Positions 8,769 to 17,286 of a stretch of DNA of 43,329 nt are shown one piece after another. Both the position numbers and the translations under genes were made by a program. The stretch covers positions 1-43,329 of the forward strand of contig JAWLCT010000026.1 of the NCBI GenBank assembly GCA_041687015.1, given 5' to 3'. The notes under the pieces were generated by a model. The model worked only from the letters and a program-made list of their open reading frames with translations, was not told where the DNA came from and made no database searches. The DNA comes from JALOAT01 sp041687015 (GTDB lineage: Bacteria; Pseudomonadota; Gammaproteobacteria; Thiohalomonadales; Thiohalomonadaceae). Numbering within the stretch: the first letter of the stretch is position 1; the number at the start of each line of letters is the position of its first letter.

Positions 8769-9221
8769 TTACCGACCGCTGGATGTCAGGTGGTCGTAGA
8801 GCTTCTCCAGCAAAACCCGCAGTACTCTCATCTCTTCTTCGCCGATAGCGTCGGCCCATTCCATCTCGACCTTGCTGCTCAATTCCCGCGCCTGCCGTTG
8901 CACGGCGGCACCACGGCGGGTGAGCTTGACCAGGCGCGCGCGCCCGTCGCCGGGATCCGCTTCCACTGCAACGTACCCATGTGCCGCGAGGTGCTCTACC
9001 AGAGCCGCCATGCTCTGTTTGGTGATCCCTGCACGCTCGGCAAGCGCCGTCACCCGTGAGCCCGCCGGCTCGATATAGCGGAACACCGCGCCATGGGCAG
9101 GCCGCACCGTTCCCTTGGTCGATTGATCGATTTGCTCATAGACACGGGTGGCCAGGTGCTGGAACGGGATACGCAGCAGCGCACCCAGGGTGCGGTGCTG
9201 CTCGGGGTAGGCTTGGCTCAT
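8769..9221 (-). CDS. MarR-family transcriptional regulator
   Basis: A 150-residue winged-helix regulator of usual MarR length. The DNA-binding part runs from about residue 40 to 105: RVTALAERAGITKQSMAALVEHLAAHGYVAVEADPGDGRARLVKLTRRG, with the DxxDGRAR wing. N- and C-terminal helices would form the dimer interface. It is divergent from the small membrane protein at 9316, and a 23-bp palindrome in the shared region is its likely operator. No cysteine-based redox switch is present in the protein. Ligand unknown. Confidence 0.9.
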   Translation of the reverse strand: MSQAYPEQHRTLGALLRIPFQHLATRVYEQIDQSTKGTVRPAHGAVFRYIEPAGSRVTALAERAGITKQSMAALVEHLAAHGYVAVEADPGDGRARLVKLTRRGAAVQRQARELSSKVEMEWADAIGEEEMRVLRVLLEKLYDHLTSSGR

Positions 9222-9235
9222 GTTTGCGTTCGCAC

Positions 9236-9263
9236 TTGTAAAGACAGGACGGCTGACTACAAT
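9236..9263 (+). promoter_or_regulatory. Candidate sigma70 promoter of the small membrane protein gene
   Basis: TTGTAA (9236-9241) and TACAAT (9258-9263) are separated by 16 bp, with expected transcription start near 9270. The -10 overlaps the first bases of the palindrome at 9261-9283, the arrangement expected for direct repression. Confidence 0.6.
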
Positions 9264-9283
9264 GGTAAGTAAAACTGACCATT
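9261..9283. promoter_or_regulatory. Near-perfect palindrome, likely MarR operator
   Basis: The 23-bp palindrome reads AATGGTAAGT, centre AAA, ACTGACCATT. Every position pairs except one symmetric A/G pair. It lies midway between the MarR start (9221) and the start of the divergent gene (9316) and overlaps the plus-strand -10 box. Binding by the adjacent MarR protein is inference from position and symmetry. Confidence 0.75.
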
Positions 9284-9315
9284 AACATAGCGCGAAACGC
9301 GGAAGGAGAAAAGGA

Positions 9316-9762
9316 ATGGAAACCCTCAATGCAGGTGCGGGCCGCGGCGTCACCTTGCTGAAGATTGCCGTCGCCTACCTGTTCCTCGGGTTGGTCCTCG
9401 GCCTGTTCATGGCGGTGACCCAGCAATTTCAGCTTCGCTCGGTACACACCCACGTGAATCTCCTGGGGTGGGCCACCCTGGGGCTTGCCGGCATCGCGTA
9501 TTGCCTGTTTCCAAAACTCGGCGCCACCCGTCTGGGTGTGTGGCACTTCTGGCTGCATAATCTGGGTCTGCCGCTCATGATGGTCGGGCTCACCGCCTAC
9601 CACCTGAATGCTACCGGTGCCATGCCGCTCCTTGGCCTGGGTTCGACCATCACCCTCGCCGGGCTGGTGTGCTTCGGTCTCAATGTTTTCGTGCACCTGC
9701 GCCAGGAACCCGCGAGCGCACACCAATCACAGCAATCGGCGATGCAATCCCGAATAGCCTGA
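9316..9762 (+). CDS. Small heme-copper oxidase subunit I-like membrane protein
   Basis: A 148-residue protein with four predicted membrane helices. RSVHTHVNLLGWATLG resembles the histidine-bearing helix of CcoN/NorB-type heme-copper oxidases, and WHFWLHNLG adds two more histidines. At this length it cannot hold the full 12-helix catalytic core, so it is a stand-alone partial homologue rather than an oxidase. AAGGAG at 9303-9308 supports ATG 9316. It is divergent from a MarR regulator and has a palindrome in its promoter, so regulated expression is expected. Heme binding is plausible from the histidines but unproven; no truncation scar is visible. Confidence 0.75.
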   Translation: METLNAGAGRGVTLLKIAVAYLFLGLVLGLFMAVTQQFQLRSVHTHVNLLGWATLGLAGIAYCLFPKLGATRLGVWHFWLHNLGLPLMMVGLTAYHLNATGAMPLLGLGSTITLAGLVCFGLNVFVHLRQEPASAHQSQQSAMQSRIA

Positions 9763-9820
9763 GCGGGGGCATTACCGCGGTACCTGCTCGCCGTCATTTG
9801 CGGCGGCTAGACTGCTGTGC

Positions 9821-11044
9821 ATGCAGCGGCATTCTCCGCAATCGAGACCATCCGCCGGCTGGCGGGCGCTCCCCGCCGGGATTTGGGCACTCGGGTTCGG
9901 GTCCTTGTTTATGGACGTCTCCTCCGAGATGGTCTACAGCCTGCTTCCCGTGTTTCTGGTCAGTGTGCTGGGCGCATCGGTCAGCACGGTCGGCGTGATC
10001 GAGGGTGTCGCCCAGGCGACCGCGGCCGTGCTGAAAATATTCTCCGGCGTACTCAGCGATTATCTCGGCAAGCGCAAGTGGTTGATGGTTTCCGGTTACG
10101 GGGTTGCCGCCCTGACCAAGCCGATATTTCCACTCGCGACATCGATCGGCTGGGTGTTTACTGCGCGTTTCGTGGACCGCATGGGCAAGGGAATACGTGG
10201 GGCGCCACGGGATGCCCTGATCGCCGATATCACACCGCATGCATTACGCGGTGCGGCCTACGGCTTGCGCCAGGCACTCGACTCGGCCGGCGCCCTGCTG
10301 GGTCCGCTGTTCGCCGTCGTCTTCATGCTGTGGTTTCATGACGATATTCGCGCCGTGATGTGGGTGGCGGTGGTTCCGGCGTTCGTCGCCGTGGCCGTGC
10401 TCGTGGTCTACGTGCGCGAACCCGAGCACGCGCAAAAGACGGGCGAAGCCAAAGCACCGTTTACGCTGGCCGAGGTGCGGCGGTTGCCGCTCCGCTACTG
10501 GTTTGTCGTGGTGCTGGGTGCGGTGTTCACCCTCGCACGCTTCAGTGAGGCCTTCCTTGTACTGCGTGCCCAGGACGTGGGTCTGGCGGTGGGCTATGTG
10601 CCTATGGTGATGATTGTGATGAACGCGTTCTATGCCGGGGCAGCCTATCCGGCCGGCGCGGCGGCGGATCGCATCAGCGCAAGTCGATTGTTGCTGATCG
10701 GCCTGGGGGCGCTCATCGTCGCCGATCTGGTGTTGGCCATGGCGGACTCGGCAACGGCGGCCTTCGCGGGCGCCGCATTGTGGGGGCTGCACATGGCATT
10801 CACCCAGGGGCTGTTTGCGAAATTGGTGGCGGATACGGTGCCCGGTGCGCTGCGCGGCACCGGATTCGGTATTTTCAATCTGGTGAGCGGCGGCGCGCTG
10901 TTGTTCGCCAGCATCATCGCGGGGGCACTCTGGAGTTCCGTCGGGCCTGTTGCAACCTTCCTGGCGGGGGCAGGCTTTGCGGCGCTGGCAGCGACTGGTG
11001 TGCTGCTGGCGCAGCGCGGCATTCTGCGTCACGGCCCATCGTGA
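9821..11044 (+). CDS. MFS transporter, substrate unknown
   Basis: A 407-residue transporter with about twelve membrane helices. Family signatures include the helix 2-3 loop GVLSDYLGKRKW (motif A-like) and the segment RFVDRMGKGIRGAPRDALIAD in the first half. The second half begins after a cytoplasmic loop with EPEHAQKTGEAK. The start lies 58 bp after the small oxidase-like gene, so cotranscription from the MarR-controlled promoter is possible. The substrate cannot be deduced. Confidence 0.87.
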   Translation: MQRHSPQSRPSAGWRALPAGIWALGFGSLFMDVSSEMVYSLLPVFLVSVLGASVSTVGVIEGVAQATAAVLKIFSGVLSDYLGKRKWLMVSGYGVAALTKPIFPLATSIGWVFTARFVDRMGKGIRGAPRDALIADITPHALRGAAYGLRQALDSAGALLGPLFAVVFMLWFHDDIRAVMWVAVVPAFVAVAVLVVYVREPEHAQKTGEAKAPFTLAEVRRLPLRYWFVVVLGAVFTLARFSEAFLVLRAQDVGLAVGYVPMVMIVMNAFYAGAAYPAGAAADRISASRLLLIGLGALIVADLVLAMADSATAAFAGAALWGLHMAFTQGLFAKLVADTVPGALRGTGFGIFNLVSGGALLFASIIAGALWSSVGPVATFLAGAGFAALAATGVLLAQRGILRHGPS

Positions 11045-11149
11045 AGAAGTGCAAAGAAAATCAAACTGCCGATGCAGCTCCGCCATCGAGCATGTGCAAC
11101 ATGTTAGATTCCCTGCAACAGATGAGGCACCGGATAGCAGGGGACTGTC

Positions 11150-12481
11150 ATGAAGCGCATCAAACTCGCCTATGTGTTCGTCGTCACCGGACTGGCGTTG
11201 CTTTGGCTGGTCGCGGAAATGGATTTTCAGGGACCTTACGAGTTCTTCGCGATTCGGTCGTCACTGGTCAATTTTACCGGCATCATCGGCATGGGCGTGA
11301 TGAGCGTGGGCATGATGCTGGCGCTGAGACCTGTCCGCGCGGAGCCTTACCTCGGCGGCTTGGACAAGATCTATCGGCTGCACAAGTGGCTGGGTGTGAC
11401 GGGCCTGGTGTTCTCCGTTATCCATTGGCTGTGGGCGCAAGGTCCCAAATGGGCAGTGGGCTGGGGCTGGCTTGAGCGCCCGGCACGGCATGGGGTGCCG
11501 GCGGACGCCGGGAATGCGCTGCTGGCATTCTTCCGTAGTCAGAAAGGGCTTGCGGAGACCATCGGTGAGTGGTCTTTCTATGCCGCTGTGGTGCTCATTG
11601 TTCTGGCGCTGCTGAAGCGTTTTCCTTACCGTCATTTCTTCAACACCCATCGCCTGCTGGCCATCGTCTACTTGTTCCTGGTGTTTCATTCCGCGGTGTT
11701 GATGAAACCCGCGTATTGGACGTCGGCCGTAGGCCCGGTCATGGGGCTGCTCATGGCCGGTGGTGTGATGGCTGCTTTCGTATCGCTGTTCGGGCGCGTC
11801 GGTCATCGCCGTCGTGCGGTGGGCATCATCGAGGAACTGGTCTATCACAAGGCCAACCGGGTACTCAAAGTGGTCATTCAGCTCAAGGAGCGCTGGGCCG
11901 GTCACAAGGCGGGCCAATTCGCCTTCGTCACTTTCGACCGCAGCGAAGGACCGCACCCCTTCACCATTTCGTCGGCATGGCAAGGCGATGGACAGCTGCA
12001 TTTCCACATCAAGGAGCTCGGCGACTACACGGCGAAACTCCCCGACGTGCTGAAAGTGGGCGACCTCGCAACGGTGGAAGGCCCGTACGGGTGCTTTGAT
12101 TTCATCAGTGACAAGCCGCGGCAGATCTGGGTGGCCGGTGGTATCGGTATCACGCCGTTCATCGCACGCCTCGAGGCGTTGCAGAACCGCAAGGATCATG
12201 CGCCGGTGGACCTGTTCTTCAGCACCAATGCGCCCGATGAAAGCTTCATCGCAAGCTTGCAGCACCTGGCCGAGCACGCCCGGGTTCGGCTGCATACGCT
12301 GGTGACCCGCAGGGATGGCTTCCTGGACGCAGAACAGGTGTGTCGTGCTGTGCCGGAGTGGAAGGATGCCGATGTCTGGTTCTGCGGGCCCGCCGCCTTC
12401 GGTCAGGGACTGCGTCGCGCGCTCGTTGCACGCGGTTTGTGCAACGACGACTTCCATCAGGAGCTGTTCAGCATGCGCTGA
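11150..12481 (+). CDS. Ferric reductase-like transmembrane flavocytochrome
   Basis: A 443-residue protein that would carry electrons from NAD(P)H through FAD to membrane hemes. The N-terminal ~225 residues form a ferric-reductase-like membrane domain of about six helices with histidines typical of heme ligation (RLHKWLGV, SVIHWLW, NTHRLLA, FHSAV). An FAD-binding FR-type domain follows (HPFTISSAW, GPYGCFDF), then a nucleotide-binding domain (WVAGGIGITPFIARLE, WFCGPAAFG) and the C-terminal FSMR. This is the architecture of bacterial FRE/NOX-like proteins. The acceptor (Fe3+, Cu2+, O2 or a periplasmic partner) is unknown. It follows the MFS gene by 105 bp and may be a separate unit. Confidence 0.9.
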   Translation: MKRIKLAYVFVVTGLALLWLVAEMDFQGPYEFFAIRSSLVNFTGIIGMGVMSVGMMLALRPVRAEPYLGGLDKIYRLHKWLGVTGLVFSVIHWLWAQGPKWAVGWGWLERPARHGVPADAGNALLAFFRSQKGLAETIGEWSFYAAVVLIVLALLKRFPYRHFFNTHRLLAIVYLFLVFHSAVLMKPAYWTSAVGPVMGLLMAGGVMAAFVSLFGRVGHRRRAVGIIEELVYHKANRVLKVVIQLKERWAGHKAGQFAFVTFDRSEGPHPFTISSAWQGDGQLHFHIKELGDYTAKLPDVLKVGDLATVEGPYGCFDFISDKPRQIWVAGGIGITPFIARLEALQNRKDHAPVDLFFSTNAPDESFIASLQHLAEHARVRLHTLVTRRDGFLDAEQVCRAVPEWKDADVWFCGPAAFGQGLRRALVARGLCNDDFHQELFSMR

Positions 12482-12598
12482 ACGGGTGATGGATTCTGGA
12501 AGGACACGACGCATACAAAGACGCCAGGACGAAGCAACGGTTCGCTGCTGTTCGTTGATCGGGCCGCAAACCGAAGTCCATCTCGCCGGGGTCTCTGC

Positions 12599-12658
12599 GG
12601 AGCGGCCTCAGACCGCGATGCCTCTCCGCGGCCAACCATCGCGGCCTGAGGCCGCTCC
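12599..12658. repeat. REP-like inverted repeat
   Basis: Arms GGAGCGGCCTCAGACCGCGAT (12599-12619) and its near-perfect reverse complement at 12638-12658 flank an 18-bp centre. The GGAGCGGCCTGAGGCCGCG type of arm is common in REP/BIME elements of gammaproteobacteria. It fills part of the 225-bp gap between the flavocytochrome and the next MFS gene. It could act as a transcript-end hairpin or be a RAYT-mobilised element. Confidence 0.7.
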
Positions 12659-12706
12659 TACAATCCGCCGGACCGCCCGGTTGAAACAGGCGCATATACT
12701 TGCCTG

Positions 12707-13951
12707 ATGGCACCTGCGGCGAAGCAGATCCTCAGAACCTATGTCACGCTGGTTCTGCTGTCGACGTTTGCGGCCTCGTTCATTTGGGGCATCAATACCC
12801 TGTTTCTGCTCGATGCCGGTCTGACCATCACCGAAGCCTTCGTCGCCAATGCGTTTTTCACGGTGGGCCAGGTATTGTTCGAAATCCCGACGGGCGTGGT
12901 CGCGGACACGGTCGGGCGGCGGGTGTCGTTTCTGTGGGGTGCCGCGACACTGCTCGCCTCGACCCTGTTGTATCTCTTGCTTTGGCAGACCGGTGGCCCG
13001 ATTTGGGCCTGGGCGGCCGTATCCGTGTTGCTCGGATTGGGGTTCACCTTCTTCTCCGGCGCCACCGAAGCGTGGCTGGTGGATGCGCTCAAGGTCAGCG
13101 GTTATCAGGGGACGCTCGACGACGCATTCGCCAAAGGCGAGATCGCCGCAGGCGTCGCCATGCTCAGCGGCGCTGTCGCCGGGGGTGTGCTGGCCCAGCT
13201 CACTCACCTGGGTTGGCCCTATGTCCTGCGTTCCATCCTGTTGGCTCTTACCTTCGCGGTGGCCTGGGTGCTCATGAAGGACATCGGGTTTATACCGCGA
13301 CCGCGCACGTCGGTGTCTACGGAAATGCGCAGAATCTTGGCGGCCTCACTCGTCCACGGGTTTCGCAACCCGCCGGTGCGCTGGCTGATCCTTGCCGGAC
13401 CATTCATCATCGGCGTGGGGTATTACGCGTTTTATGCCATGCAGCCGTATCTGCTGCAGCTCTACGGCAACCCCGACGCCTACGCCATTGCCGGGCTTGC
13501 CGCCGCCGTAATCGCTGGTGCGCAGATTATCGGTGGCCTTATGGTGCCGAAGATAAGAAAGGCATTTCGGCGCAGGACCATGCTGCTGATGGCCTCTGCC
13601 GTGACCATGGTAGTCGCACTCGCGTTGATGGGGCTGTTTCAGAACGTCTGGCTGGTATTGGTGCTGTTGTGTCTATGGGCAGTATTGGATTCGGTCAGCT
13701 TCGCCGTGCGGCAGGCGTTCATCAATGGTTCGATCCCGTCTGCGGCGCGGGCCACGGTACTTTCCTCTGACAATCTCTTCAGCTCGGCGGGCGGGGTGTT
13801 TCAGCCGGCGCTGGGCAAGGCGGCGGACGTGTGGGGATACGGGATTTCCTATGTGATCAGTGCGGGTGTTGCCCTGATGGCCTTGCCCTTCATCGCCCTG
13901 GCGCGTCGGGAGAATGCGCCTGCGGATTCGTTCGTGCGTGCCGATGACTAG
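12707..13951 (+). CDS. MFS transporter, substrate unknown
   Basis: A 414-residue protein with about twelve membrane helices. Signatures include FEIPTGVVADTVGRRVSFLWG at the helix 2-3 loop (motif A) and FFSGATEAWLVDAL, a pattern seen in a broad MFS group often annotated as drug or unknown-substrate exporters. It is not close to the MFS protein at 9821 in its signature loops. Its TAG stop overlaps the TAG of the convergent DsrE-like gene in a shared CTAG. Substrate unknown. Confidence 0.87.
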   Translation: MAPAAKQILRTYVTLVLLSTFAASFIWGINTLFLLDAGLTITEAFVANAFFTVGQVLFEIPTGVVADTVGRRVSFLWGAATLLASTLLYLLLWQTGGPIWAWAAVSVLLGLGFTFFSGATEAWLVDALKVSGYQGTLDDAFAKGEIAAGVAMLSGAVAGGVLAQLTHLGWPYVLRSILLALTFAVAWVLMKDIGFIPRPRTSVSTEMRRILAASLVHGFRNPPVRWLILAGPFIIGVGYYAFYAMQPYLLQLYGNPDAYAIAGLAAAVIAGAQIIGGLMVPKIRKAFRRRTMLLMASAVTMVVALALMGLFQNVWLVLVLLCLWAVLDSVSFAVRQAFINGSIPSAARATVLSSDNLFSSAGGVFQPALGKAADVWGYGISYVISAGVALMALPFIALARRENAPADSFVRADD

Positions 13952-14430
13952 CGCATATAGGCATAGCCCTGTTCCTGGAGCTCCACGATCTCGGCATCCG
14001 CCATGGGCACCATGGTGATGAAGCCGTGCACATCACGGGGTTCCACACCCTGTACCCGTGCCGATGCCCGGCACATACGGAATTCGACGATGTTGCCCAC
14101 GGTGAGACTCTGCGCCCGCGCCATTACTTCACGGGTCTGTTCGTAGGCCTTCTGGGTGAACAAGGGAATGGCGTCACCATGGACAACGACGATGATCGAC
14201 CCGGCAAACGGGTCCGCCTCGTACACCGCGCTCAGCATGCTCGCCCGGTCCAGAATGTTGGTAAGAACGGCGGCGTTGCCGGAACTCAGGTCGTAGACCA
14301 CCTTCGCGGGGCGATAGCTTTTGTCCTGCACCGTGGCCGTTCCCCACGGCAGATCATCCTGAGCCGTTGCAGACAGGGCGAACAACATCGGGATGACGAC
14401 GAGATAACGAAAGCGCTTGTTCACGGTCAT
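13948..14430 (-). CDS. Exported DsrE-like protein
   Basis: A 160-residue protein with a Sec signal (MTVNKRFRYLVVIPMLFALSATAQD, cleavage probably after ATA) and a DsrE/DsrF-like fold: KVVYDLSSGN at the first strand, IIVVVHGDAIPLF in the middle and VEFRMCRASARVQG with a single conserved-type cysteine in the mature part. Periplasmic DsrE-like proteins are widespread in sulfur-oxidising and other proteobacteria; a sulfur-transfer role is possible but not shown. It converges on the MFS gene with overlapping stop codons. Confidence 0.8.
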   Translation of the reverse strand: MTVNKRFRYLVVIPMLFALSATAQDDLPWGTATVQDKSYRPAKVVYDLSSGNAAVLTNILDRASMLSAVYEADPFAGSIIVVVHGDAIPLFTQKAYEQTREVMARAQSLTVGNIVEFRMCRASARVQGVEPRDVHGFITMVPMADAEIVELQEQGYAYMR

Positions 14431-14599
14431 AGGACCATCGAAACCTCTACCTTATCACTGAGATGACTGAGATGCGCGGCGACGTGCCGCTATTCCCGCT
14501 GAAGGCGCCGTGCGCGGCGCGGCTAGGCTTTTCAGAGTAGCGGCTTTATGGCGTTGAACGAAGAAAGTGGGTTCGCATGTCACCGTAGGGGGTGCGCCG

Positions 14600-15610
14600 G
14601 TGGACCTGGACGCCAAAGTCAAGTTTCTGCAACAACCGGAGCACTACCCCGACGGAAGCACGCGGGTGGAGGTGGTGGAGACGCACATCTCCTGGGTATT
14701 CCTGACCCGGCGCTACGCCTACAAGCTGAAAAAACCGGTGCGTCAACCGTATCTCGACTTCCGTACCATCGACGCACGACATCAGGACGCCCTGGAAGAG
14801 GTGCGGCTCAACCGGCGGCTCGCGGGCGGGGTATATCTCGGCGTCGTGCCCCTGAACGTGTCCGGCAGGAGACGTCTGCGTCTGGGCGGGCATGGCCGGC
14901 CGGTCGACTGGTTGGTCCATATGCGTCGCTTGCCTTCGCAGCGTATGCTCGACAGCGCTGTATGCGCCGGCAGAGCCACACCGGATGACCTGCGTCGCAT
15001 CGGTGAATGCCTGGGGCAGTTTTACCGCACCCTGCCATCCGTCGACGGTGATGCACGCGAATACGTCGTCGGCTTCAGGGACGATATCGAAGAGAATCGT
15101 CGCGAACTGAGCCTTCCACGTTTTGGCCTCCCCGCAATGCGCATTCAGTTGCTGAGTGCGCACCAGCAAAAACTGCTGGACCGGCTCGCGCCTGCATTGG
15201 GACGCCGCGTCCAACAGGGGCGCCTCATCGAAGGTCACGGTGACCTGCGGCCCGAGCATGTCTGCCTGCTCAAAACACCTGTGATCATCGACTGCCTCGA
15301 GTTCAAACGGGCATTTCGCGTGCTCGATCCTGCCGATGAACTGGCCTATCTCGCACTCGAATGCGAGCGCCTGGGCGCCCCCTGGGCTGGACCGGCACTC
15401 CTGCAAGCCTACAGCAATGTGACAGGCGATCGTCCGGGACCCGCACTGGTGCATTTTTATCAGGCGTTTCGCGCGACATTGCGCGCGAAAATCGCCATTT
15501 GGCACAACCGGGACAACGGCGTCGTCGACACCGAAAAATGGCGCACTCGCAGCCTGGAGTACCTGGCGCTGGCGGAGCGCCATGCCCATGCGGCCGAGAC
15601 CGCTGTGTAA
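14600..15610 (+). CDS. COG2187 aminoglycoside-phosphotransferase-like protein
   Basis: A 336-residue kinase-like protein. GTG 14600 is chosen because AGGGGGT lies 6 bp upstream and family members start just before this point; an in-frame GTG at 14567 would add 11 residues. Family motifs: ETHISWVFLTRRYAYKLKKPV near the N-terminus, with the lysine of the nucleotide site, and LIEGHGDLRPEHVCLL with the HGDLRPxH catalytic loop, followed by IIDCLEF as the metal-binding loop. The ATPase (COG0645) half found in bifunctional homologues is absent. Natural substrate unknown; antibiotic phosphorylation should not be assumed. It converges on the PRPP-synthetase cluster and may belong to it functionally. 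Confidence 0.83.
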   Translation: MDLDAKVKFLQQPEHYPDGSTRVEVVETHISWVFLTRRYAYKLKKPVRQPYLDFRTIDARHQDALEEVRLNRRLAGGVYLGVVPLNVSGRRRLRLGGHGRPVDWLVHMRRLPSQRMLDSAVCAGRATPDDLRRIGECLGQFYRTLPSVDGDAREYVVGFRDDIEENRRELSLPRFGLPAMRIQLLSAHQQKLLDRLAPALGRRVQQGRLIEGHGDLRPEHVCLLKTPVIIDCLEFKRAFRVLDPADELAYLALECERLGAPWAGPALLQAYSNVTGDRPGPALVHFYQAFRATLRAKIAIWHNRDNGVVDTEKWRTRSLEYLALAERHAHAAETAV

Positions 15611-15657
15611 GCGGAGACGTGCGCGGGCGAAGCCTGCTGTGTCGAGTCACATCCCGT

Positions 15658-16644
15658 TCAGTGCAGGGTTTGAATATCGCCAGGCAGGGGTTCACCGCGG
15701 TGCAACCGACCTATGGCATCCCCAAGTACGTCTGCGCAGCCGACGACGGCCAGGTGGTCCCTCAACCCTGGTGGTGCCAGTTCCACGGGAACGCTGTCGC
15801 TGATGAAGAGTTTTTCCAGCGGCGCTGCGCCCAGATTGTCCGGCGCTTTCGCGCCGAACACACCGTGGGCGGCCACCGCCAGGATGCGTCGTGCGCCGGC
15901 GCGCTGACAGGCCTCGGCCGCGCGCCGCAAGGTCGTGCCACCGGCGACGAGATCATCCATGATGACCACAGTGCATCCCGCCACATCGCCCACGAGCTGT
16001 TCCCCCGAAACGACACCGCCACTACGGCGCTTTTCCATGAAACCGGAACCACTGGGGCGGCCCAACCGCCGCTGCAGTGTTTCACGAAAGCCGTCCGCAC
16101 GTTTGATCCCCCCCACATCCGGAGAAAGCACCACGACATCTTCTGCGCCTATCGCGCGGGCCACCGGTTCTGCGAACAAGTGGCGTGAGTCCAAATGTTC
16201 CGTGGCGCACCGCCAGGCGTTCTGGTAAGCGGCGATGTTGTGGACCTCCAGGGTGAGTATGCGATCGGTGCCCACGGCCTCGAACAGCATGGCGGTATAG
16301 CGGGTTGTCACCGGATCGTTGGGTTGGGTGCGGCGGTCCTTGCGACTGTAACCCAGGTACGGCGCCACCACCGTGATGCGTGCGGCACCGTTGGTGCGTA
16401 GCGCCGCCACGAAAAACAGCAGGCGAATGAGCTTGTCGTTGACACTCTGCGGTCCCAATCCGTGCAGGGACTGGATGACGTAGACATCATGGTCCCGCAC
16501 ATTGGTGAGTGGGCGCGACTTGTGCTCGCCGTCCTCGAACACGCGTTCCTCATGGGCGGACAGCGCGATACCAAGCGCATGTGCCACGGCGTCGCCGAGA
16601 CGGCGTGTCGCCTCCAGCGCAAATACCAGCAGAGGATCTTGCAC
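15658..16644 (-). CDS. Ribose-phosphate pyrophosphokinase paralogue
   Basis: A 328-residue PRPP synthetase homologue (ribose 5-phosphate + ATP to PRPP + AMP). Visible elements: EDGEHKSRP, the flexible-loop region PYLGYSRKDRRTQ, the EVHN histidine motif, FMEKRR and the PRPP loop VVIMDDLVAGGTTL. The last differs from the usual DDxxDTxGT pattern, and the flexible loop continues QPNDPVTTR rather than the housekeeping sequence. This points to a divergent paralogue rather than the essential prs. The start is GTG, 3 bp after the hydrolase stop, so translation is probably coupled. It is the last gene of a five-gene minus-strand run. Confidence 0.88.
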   Translation of the reverse strand: MQDPLLVFALEATRRLGDAVAHALGIALSAHEERVFEDGEHKSRPLTNVRDHDVYVIQSLHGLGPQSVNDKLIRLLFFVAALRTNGAARITVVAPYLGYSRKDRRTQPNDPVTTRYTAMLFEAVGTDRILTLEVHNIAAYQNAWRCATEHLDSRHLFAEPVARAIGAEDVVVLSPDVGGIKRADGFRETLQRRLGRPSGSGFMEKRRSGGVVSGEQLVGDVAGCTVVIMDDLVAGGTTLRRAAEACQRAGARRILAVAAHGVFGAKAPDNLGAAPLEKLFISDSVPVELAPPGLRDHLAVVGCADVLGDAIGRLHRGEPLPGDIQTLH

Positions 16645-16647
16645 GGC

Positions 16648-17286
16648 TCAGGGATGGAGGTGGCGGGTGAACCATTCGCCGGCGAGCTGCGCCACCTTTT
16701 CGAGCGCGCCGGATTCCTCGAACAAATGGGTTGCGCCGGGTACGATGACCAGCTCGTGCGGCGCACTCAATAGCGCGGAAGCGGATTCGTTCAAGCGGAT
16801 GACCGCCTCATCCAGGCCGCCAACGATGAGCAGGGTAGGGGCCTGCACCCGGGGGAGCGCATCGGCCAGATCGGGCCGGCCACCACGGGACACGACCGCA
16901 GCGACAGCGGTCGGCTTGTCGCCTGCGACATTGAGCGCGGCTGCGGCGCCTGTACTGGCGCCGAACAGGCCGACGGGCAGGGCCCTCAAGGCCAGTTCAC
17001 TGCGTGCCCAGTCCACTGCACCACCCAGGCGCCGCGACAGCAAACCAATGTCGAAGCGCCATTCCGCGGTCACCACGTCAACTTCGTATTCCTCGGGGGT
17101 GAGCAGGTCGAACAGCAGGGTTGCTAGCGCGCGCTCGTTCAGCGCTTCTGCCACGAAACGATTCCGCGCACTGAAACGGCTGCTGCCGCTGCCGTGCGCG
17201 AACAGCACCAGCCCGCGCGCGCTCGCCGGCAGGATCAGACGGCCGGGTAGCACAGCATCGGGTGTGACGACCTCCACCTCAACCAT
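16648..17286 (-). CDS. Alpha/beta hydrolase, dienelactone hydrolase-like
   Basis: A 212-residue cytosolic alpha/beta hydrolase. The nucleophile elbow is GASTGAAAAL (Ser), the acid is in IVGGLDEAV and the histidine in VPGATHLFEE, giving a complete triad; LVLFAHGSGSSR forms the oxyanion region. ATG 17286 overlaps the end of the phosphoribosyltransferase gene by 8 bp. In several bacteria, including Mycobacterium tuberculosis Rv0571c as I recall it, these two domains are fused in one protein, so a joint function is likely. Substrate unknown. Confidence 0.87.
   Translation of the reverse strand: MVEVEVVTPDAVLPGRLILPASARGLVLFAHGSGSSRFSARNRFVAEALNERALATLLFDLLTPEEYEVDVVTAEWRFDIGLLSRRLGGAVDWARSELALRALPVGLFGASTGAAAALNVAGDKPTAVAAVVSRGGRPDLADALPRVQAPTLLIVGGLDEAVIRLNESASALLSAPHELVIVPGATHLFEESGALEKVAQLAGEWFTRHLHP

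Noticed and set aside
14600..15610. Aminoglycoside resistance gene
   Set aside because: The COG2187 family only shares the kinase fold; nothing here points to antibiotic modification.
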